Origin: CAYRZF01 sp964428805
Lineage (GTDB): Bacteria; Methylomirabilota; Methylomirabilia; Rokubacteriales; CSP1-6
Reading direction: 5' to 3'
Assembly (NCBI GenBank): GCA_964428805.1
Contig: CAYRZF010000080.1
Coordinates: forward strand, 1 to 10,076
DNA: 10,076 nucleotides
Part shown: piece by piece, positions 5,717 to 10,076 of the stretch
How positions within the stretch are numbered: position 1 is the stretch's first letter
How the letters are laid out: every line of letters begins with the position of its first letter
Translations under genes and position numbers: made by a program
Notes under the pieces: generated by a model
Database searches by the model: none
Told to the model about the DNA's origin: nothing
The model's input: the letters and a program-made list of their open reading frames with translations, nothing else

Positions 5717-7255
5717 TTATGTAGTCGTGCACCGGCTGATCCGGAGATCTTCGTTGGTCCGCGGGACGATGACGCAGTCGTGATGACCACCCGGGCTCGG
5801 CAGGTAGCCGACCGGCTCGTCAGCGCGCGCGTCCAGGATGAAGATCCCGCTCTCCGTCTTCTGGTAGCCGCTGTAGACACCGACCATGTACTTCCCATCG
5901 TAGGTCACGGCGAGCGTGTGCATGTCCGGCCCCACATCGATCTGCTTGAGGAGCTTCCAGTTGCGTGCGTCGATGACCGCGACCCCGTTGGGGGTCGGCG
6001 AAGGCCACCAGAGCGTCACATAGAGCTTCTTGTTGTCGGGCGTGAAGACCATGTGGAAGGTGTTGGGGTAGGCACCACGCCAGTCCGGGTGCTCCACGAA
6101 GGTCACCTTCTTCCACTGGCGAGGATCGGGGTTCTTGGTATCAAAGACCGCCACGTTGTTCTGGCGGACGCCGTTCATGAACACAAAGTGCTCTCCGGTG
6201 GGTGAGAATCCCGCCTGGTGGGCAGGGGAGATCACTCGGTCCATCTTCACCTTCCAGGTGTCCTTGCCGGCCGGGACGACCTCGTACTGGTCCGGGCCTC
6301 CCTTGGGGCCGTAGAGGGTTGCCACAGGCTCATAGTTCTTCTGCCGGTCCAGCACGACACAAAGCGCCGGCAATCGGAGCGAGGCAACTGCCCACCGACC
6401 GCGTGGGTCGAAGACCACGGAGTCGTTGCCGACCACGTTCATGGGCCGCGCGCCTGGCATCTTCCCTTCCTCGATAAAGAGCTCTCCTCCCGGAACCACC
6501 TCCCAATCAATCTTGAGCCCCTTGGTGCCCTGGAGGTCAAACTTGCCGGTTTTGGGATCGGGGTGAATCCGCTTGATCGTCACCGTGCCGCCACCGGTCC
6601 AGGCTTCCTTCAGGCTCTTCACCTGAGGTTCCCAGTCGAAGAAGAACGCCGCGAGCACCTTGGATGTGGCCCGGTCAAAGATCGCGATGATGTCCTTTTG
6701 GCCGTCGGCCACGGCGAACGACGTCGCCTCCGGGGCGACGGTCACATGGACCCCCAAGCCGAGGCCCGTGGTTTCGGACACGTCCTCGACCAGATTCATC
6801 TTCGTCCCGTCGTACTTGATCCGATAGATTTTGAACCCCTCCCCGGGATCCTTCACCTTGGTCGGGATTCCGTAGATAAAGAGGTTCTTCCCTCCCTGGG
6901 TATCGTTGATGAACTCGAACCCCTTGTACGGGTCAGGGGAGGGGAAAGCGGCCAGGTGGTGCGAGATGGGGTTTACGTCTCCATAGTTCCAGAAGGAGAT
7001 CCAGGCGAGGGTCTTGCCGCTTCCCAGATCCAATGCGTAGGTTCCCCCGCCGAACTTGGTGGGAGCGAGGAGGATGTAGTTGCCGAACTCCTTGTAGATT
7101 TCGCTGAGCCTCCCGGGCCTGGCTGCCGCGTGCGCCTGCGGTGTCACCCTGACCGGCGCGAGGCCTGCAACCTCGGCGCCTTTAAGAGCCGCTGCGCCGG
7201 CAGCGCCGGCGCCGGCCAGTTTCACGAAATCCCTTCTGCTTACCTTGCTTCCCAT
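5717..7255 (-). CDS. Tat-exported NosZ-like beta-propeller with CuZ-type histidines, no CuA domain
   Basis: A complete 512-residue protein. The N-terminus has a twin-arginine signal (SRRDFVKLAG, residues 6-15, then an Ala/Gly-rich core and a probable AHA-A cleavage near 43), so it is exported folded, probably with cofactor. The rest is a beta-propeller with blade repeats such as NNVAVFD, NGVAVIDARNWKLLKQIDVG and SGIFILDARA. Motifs line up with nitrous oxide reductase: GDVNPISHH...FEFIND (H99, H100), GLGVHVTVAPE (H170), ISPAHQAGFSPTG (H346), NTFHMVFTPD (H401), GPDMHTLAV (H446) and HHDCVIVPR (H492). These match the seven CuZ ligand sites, with spacings H346-H401 and H401-H446 (55 and 45) close to NosZ (56 and 51). 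NosZ's C-terminal CuA cupredoxin is missing: the protein ends 20 residues after H492. It may bind a multinuclear copper centre; substrate and electron donor are unknown. A cytochrome cd1-like or other propeller is the alternative. Confidence 0.8.
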   Translation of the reverse strand: MGSKVSRRDFVKLAGAGAAGAAALKGAEVAGLAPVRVTPQAHAAARPGRLSEIYKEFGNYILLAPTKFGGGTYALDLGSGKTLAWISFWNYGDVNPISHHLAAFPSPDPYKGFEFINDTQGGKNLFIYGIPTKVKDPGEGFKIYRIKYDGTKMNLVEDVSETTGLGLGVHVTVAPEATSFAVADGQKDIIAIFDRATSKVLAAFFFDWEPQVKSLKEAWTGGGTVTIKRIHPDPKTGKFDLQGTKGLKIDWEVVPGGELFIEEGKMPGARPMNVVGNDSVVFDPRGRWAVASLRLPALCVVLDRQKNYEPVATLYGPKGGPDQYEVVPAGKDTWKVKMDRVISPAHQAGFSPTGEHFVFMNGVRQNNVAVFDTKNPDPRQWKKVTFVEHPDWRGAYPNTFHMVFTPDNKKLYVTLWWPSPTPNGVAVIDARNWKLLKQIDVGPDMHTLAVTYDGKYMVGVYSGYQKTESGIFILDARADEPVGYLPSPGGHHDCVIVPRTNEDLRISRCTTT

Positions 7256-7421
7256 ATGCCACCCTCACTTTCAGGGTCGAATCGTTAGGTTCCTGCACTG
7301 GACAAACGATTTTGCGTGGCAGCCTCTACCCGCGGTCGCAGCAGGAGACTAACCGGAGACCGGCGAGGGCAAGCGTGCGAGAGTTACCACGGCCAACCAT
7401 TGTCCCTCTTCTTGATCGTAA
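7256..7421. other. upstream region of the propeller operon, cut by the gap
   Basis: These 166 bases carry no gene I can support. They should contain the promoter and leader of the minus-strand propeller operon. I looked for paired -35/-10 hexamers and for an FNR/CRP-type palindrome (TTGAT-N4-ATCAA) that would suit an anaerobic respiratory gene and found none convincing. The promoter may lie in or beyond the gap. Confidence 0.4.
7259..7266 (-). promoter_or_regulatory. ribosome-binding site of the propeller gene
   Basis: Read on the minus strand this is GAGGGTGG. The GAGGG core is 6 bases from the ATG at 7255, which fixes that start and puts the twin-arginine motif at residues 7-8 as expected. 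Confidence 0.6.
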
Positions 7422-7521
7422 NNNNNNNNNNNNNNNNNNNNNNNNNNNNNNNNNNNNNNNNNNNNNNNNNNNNNNNNNNNNNNNNNNNNNNNNNNNNNNN
7501 NNNNNNNNNNNNNNNNNNNNN
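7422..7521. other. assembly gap of 100 Ns
   Basis: Exactly 100 undetermined bases, the conventional filler for a scaffold join of unknown length. Distance, and even adjacency, between the left block and the aminopeptidase gene is therefore not established. Any reading frame drawn across it is meaningless. Confidence 0.99.
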
Positions 7522-10068
7522 GACCGCTACGAGATCCGGCTCGAGCCGGACCTTGAGCGCTTCACCTTTGCCGGCGAGGAGTCGGTGTCCGTGACGATCC
7601 ATGAGCCGGTGACGGAGATCGTGCTGAACGCGGCCGAGCTCCAGATCCACCAGGTGTCCATCCAGTACGGACAGGGCGTCACGCTGAAAGGGGAAGCCAC
7701 GCTCGACGCGGCGGCCGAGCGGGCGCGGCTTACCTTTCCTGAGACGCTTACACCGGGCGTCTGGCGGCTGACCCTCCAGTTCACCGGCATCCTGAACGAC
7801 AAGCTCCACGGCTTTTACCGGAGCACGTACAAGGTGGCGCCGGAGGGCGGCGGCGACGCCCAGGAGAAGGTCCTGGCGGCGACGCAGTTCGAGGCCACCG
7901 ACGCCCGGCGGGCCTTCCCGTGCTGGGACGAGCCGGCATTCAAGGCGGTCTTCCAGGTGACCCTTGTCGTCCCCGAGCGGCTCCAGGTGGTCTCGAACAC
8001 CCCGATCGTCAGCGAGCGGGCGATTGCCGGCACGAGCCGGAAGGCGGTCACGTTTGCCGCGACGATCAAGATGTCAACGTACCTGGTGGCCTTTGTCGTC
8101 GGCGAGCTCGAAGCGACCGAGCCGGTCAGGGTCGGCAAGACGCCGCTCCGCATCTGGACCGTGCCGGGCAAAACGCACCTGGCCCGGTTCGCCGAGGAGA
8201 TCGCGACCTTTTCGCTGGCATTCTTCGAGCAGTACTACGGCCTGCCCTATCCGGGGGAAAAGCTCGACCTGCTCGCCATCCCCGACTTCGCGGCGGGGGC
8301 GATGGAGAACCTGGGGGCGATCACGTTCCGCGAGACGGCGCTCCTCGTGGACGCGGGAGCCGCCAGCCATGCCGAGCTCGAGCGCGTGGCCGACGTGGTG
8401 GCGCACGAGATCGCCCACATGTGGTTCGGCGACCTGGTCACGATGGCCTGGTGGAACGGGATCTGGCTCAACGAGGCGTTCGCGACCTTCATGGAAATGC
8501 TGGCGGTGGACGCCTGGAAGCCGGCCTGGGAGCGGTGGGTCACCTTCGCCGTCTCGCGGGCGGCCGCGCTCTCGCTGGACGGGCTCCAGAGCACGCGACC
8601 CATCGAGTTCGAGGTGCAGGCCCCGAAGGATGCCGACGCCATGTTCGACCTCCTCACGTACGAGAAGGGCGCCTCGGTGCTCCGGATGCTCGAGCAGTAT
8701 CTCGGCCCGGAGAGCTTCCGCGAGGGGATCCGCCGCTATTTGAGCGAGCACCAGTACGCCAATGCGGAGACGACGGATCTCTGGCAGGCGCTCGGCGCCG
8801 CCACCAAGAAGCCGATCCCGCAAATCATGGACGGGTGGATCTTTCGCGGCGGATACCCGATGGTGACGGCCAGCGTGGACGAGAGCCGCCGGGGCCTGGT
8901 CCTCTCCCAGAGCCGGTTCGTGTACCTGGCCGACGGCGGGGCTCCACCGGAACTCTGGCAAATCCCGGTGGCGCTCAGGGTGGGTGTGAGAGGCGGGGTG
9001 GTGATCCGGAGCCTTCTGCTGAGCGAAGCGGAGGCGCGGGTAGAGCTTCCGGGTCCCGTGGAATGGGCCCTCGTGAACGCGGGGGGGTACGGCTTTTACC
9101 GGGTGAGGTATGCCGCCGACTTGTTGCGGAAGCTTACTCGACGGCTCCCGCACCTGGCGCCGATCGACAGGTTCAACCTGATCAACGACGCCTGGGCGGC
9201 CACGGTGGCCGGGTTGACTCCCCTCCGTGACTACCTCGATCTGACTGTTCAATTCCGCGGGGAGACCGACCGGAACGTCTGGACGGTCCTCATCGGGTCG
9301 TTCGCGTATCTGAACCGGGTCATTCCGGCCCCGCTACGAGCGAAGTTGGAGGCACTGGTGCGGGACCGCCTTGCCCCGGCGGTGGAGCGGCTGGGGTTCT
9401 CGCCCGAGCCCGAGGAGGGTGAGCTGAGCCGGCAACTGCGCGCCGACCTCGTCCGTGCCATTGCAACGCTCGGGAACGACCCGGAGATCCAGGCCGAGGC
9501 GCGGAAGCTCTACAAGGGCTCGCTCGAGGAAGCCGGCGCCGCGGACCCGAGCCTGCTACCCGCGCTCATTGCCATCGTCGCTCACGCGGGCGGGGACCCC
9601 GAGTACGCCGAGTTCGTCGAGAGGTTCAGAACGGCGAGGACGCCTCAGGAGGAGCAGCGCTATCTCTACGCGCTGGCGGGCTTCCGGCAGACGGACGTGT
9701 TGAGTCGGACGCTCGAGAAGACGATCAACGGGGAGGTGCGGACCCAGGACGCGCCGTTTCTCGCCCGGTCGCTCCTGACGAGCGTGTATGCACGGGAAGC
9801 GGCGTGGACGTTCGTGAAAGCCAACTGGGAGACGCTGGAGCGCCAGTTCCCTGCCAAGAGCGGGATTCGGCGCATGTGCGAGGGGATCACAGCCCTGGCC
9901 ACGCCTGAGCTGGAGGCTGACGTCCGGGAGTTCTTTGCCTCCCGCAACATCACCCTGGGAGGCAAGACACTGGAGCAGTACCTCGAGCAGCTCCACGTCG
10001 CCGTCGTCTTCAGGGAGCGCGAGGGCCCAACCCTCGAGACCTATCTGGCCCGCCGGTTCCTGAGGTAG
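7522..10068 (+). CDS. M1 family zinc aminopeptidase, N-terminus lost in gap
   Basis: The 848 visible residues (counted from D1 at 7522) form an almost complete M1 metallopeptidase that removes N-terminal residues from peptides. In order: the N-terminal beta domain (about 1-185), beginning DRYEIRLEPDLERFTFAGEE; the substrate-binding GAMEN motif (259-263); the zinc site HEIAH (295-299) with the third ligand E318 in NEAF, an exact HExxH-x18-E; the transition-state tyrosine Y380 in TYEKGASVLRML; and a long helical ERAP1-type C-terminal domain (about 510-840). Homologues usually open with a short stretch such as YRLPRTVxPxxY just before this point, so probably only about 10-25 residues are missing. 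No signal peptide can be judged. The ATG at 7312 upstream of the gap belongs to other DNA and must not be used as its start. The closest relatives are the ERAP/tricorn-interacting-factor type rather than the E. coli PepN type. Confidence 0.95.
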   Translation, partial: DRYEIRLEPDLERFTFAGEESVSVTIHEPVTEIVLNAAELQIHQVSIQYGQGVTLKGEATLDAAAERARLTFPETLTPGVWRLTLQFTGILNDKLHGFYRSTYKVAPEGGGDAQEKVLAATQFEATDARRAFPCWDEPAFKAVFQVTLVVPERLQVVSNTPIVSERAIAGTSRKAVTFAATIKMSTYLVAFVVGELEATEPVRVGKTPLRIWTVPGKTHLARFAEEIATFSLAFFEQYYGLPYPGEKLDLLAIPDFAAGAMENLGAITFRETALLVDAGAASHAELERVADVVAHEIAHMWFGDLVTMAWWNGIWLNEAFATFMEMLAVDAWKPAWERWVTFAVSRAAALSLDGLQSTRPIEFEVQAPKDADAMFDLLTYEKGASVLRMLEQYLGPESFREGIRRYLSEHQYANAETTDLWQALGAATKKPIPQIMDGWIFRGGYPMVTASVDESRRGLVLSQSRFVYLADGGAPPELWQIPVALRVGVRGGVVIRSLLLSEAEARVELPGPVEWALVNAGGYGFYRVRYAADLLRKLTRRLPHLAPIDRFNLINDAWAATVAGLTPLRDYLDLTVQFRGETDRNVWTVLIGSFAYLNRVIPAPLRAKLEALVRDRLAPAVERLGFSPEPEEGELSRQLRADLVRAIATLGNDPEIQAEARKLYKGSLEEAGAADPSLLPALIAIVAHAGGDPEYAEFVERFRTARTPQEEQRYLYALAGFRQTDVLSRTLEKTINGEVRTQDAPFLARSLLTSVYAREAAWTFVKANWETLERQFPAKSGIRRMCEGITALATPELEADVREFFASRNITLGGKTLEQYLEQLHVAVVFREREGPTLETYLARRFLR

Positions 10069-10076
10069 GCGGGGGC

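Noticed and set aside
5717..7255. Propeller as a selenium-binding protein/methanethiol oxidase (SBP56) or cytochrome cd1 nitrite reductase
   Set aside because: Those are also His-bearing propellers, but the order and context of the seven histidines and the HHDC ending match NosZ better. There is no haem-binding CxxCH anywhere in the protein.
6218..7288. Long plus-strand frame opposite the propeller gene (356 residues)
   Set aside because: It is a GC-rich antisense shadow with no recognisable fold; the minus-strand frame has a Tat signal, a ribosome-binding site and clear motifs.
7256..7421. Possible FNR-type operator upstream of the propeller
   Set aside because: I found only scattered half-site-like TTGATC and TTGTC words and no properly spaced palindrome.
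8074..9252. 392-residue minus-strand frame opposite the aminopeptidase
   Set aside because: It runs antisense to the intact M1 catalytic domain and is compositionally biased with no motifs.
7312..10068. Continuous 918-residue frame crossing the N run
   Set aside because: The frame is artificial across undetermined bases; the first 36 residues are not like an M1 peptidase. Only 7522-10068 is supported.
1..10076. tRNA/rRNA genes, CRISPR arrays, insertion sequences or phage genes
   Set aside because: I saw no repeat arrays, transposase motifs, terminal inverted repeats or tRNA-like cloverleaf sequences. The real genes fill nearly all of the window.

Overview
The window is a GC-rich piece of a bacterial genome, most likely a metagenome assembly. 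A run of exactly 100 Ns at 7422-7521 marks a scaffold join of unknown length. A Tat-exported periplasmic enzyme, an FtsX-type ABC transporter and multi-pass membrane proteins point to a Gram-negative-type, respiring bacterium. The overall style would suit soil or sediment lineages such as Methylomirabilota/Rokubacteria, but that is a guess from impression and nothing here proves it.

Layout. At the left edge on the plus strand are the C-terminal end of a DUF2470 (HugZ-like, FMN/haem-binding) protein and an MFS transporter (300-1433). The MFS gene runs convergently into a block of seven minus-strand genes (7255 down to 1420). In transcription order these are: a 512-aa Tat-exported beta-propeller; an FtsX/MacB-type ABC permease; its ATPase; a 219-aa single-span membrane-anchored protein of unknown family; then, after a 128-bp spacer, a five-span DUF420 membrane protein; a haem-oxygenase-fold diiron oxidase/PqqC-like protein whose GTG overlaps the DUF420 stop; and a 68-aa protein of unknown function. 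Beyond the gap, on the plus strand, is an almost complete M1-family aminopeptidase that may not be a true neighbour.

The main point of interest is the propeller. It resembles the N-terminal domain of nitrous oxide reductase (NosZ). Seven histidines fall in the same local contexts, order and roughly the same spacing as the seven CuZ ligands of NosZ: H99, H100, H170, H346, H401, H446 and H492. The C-terminal CuA cupredoxin domain is wholly absent; the protein stops just after the HHDC motif. It sits upstream of, and in line with, an ABC transporter plus a membrane-anchored protein, which resembles in logic (not in sequence family) the NosDFY maturation system. A DUF420 protein, whose family includes the cytochrome oxidase maturation factor CtaM/YozB, and a possible metal-dependent oxidase follow. 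My working inference is a CuA-less, CuZ-type copper enzyme with a dedicated membrane biogenesis module; substrate and electron donor are unknown.

The 5' end of the permease is problematic: the reading frame encodes an obvious first membrane helix upstream of the first ATG, but no standard start codon lies in that frame.
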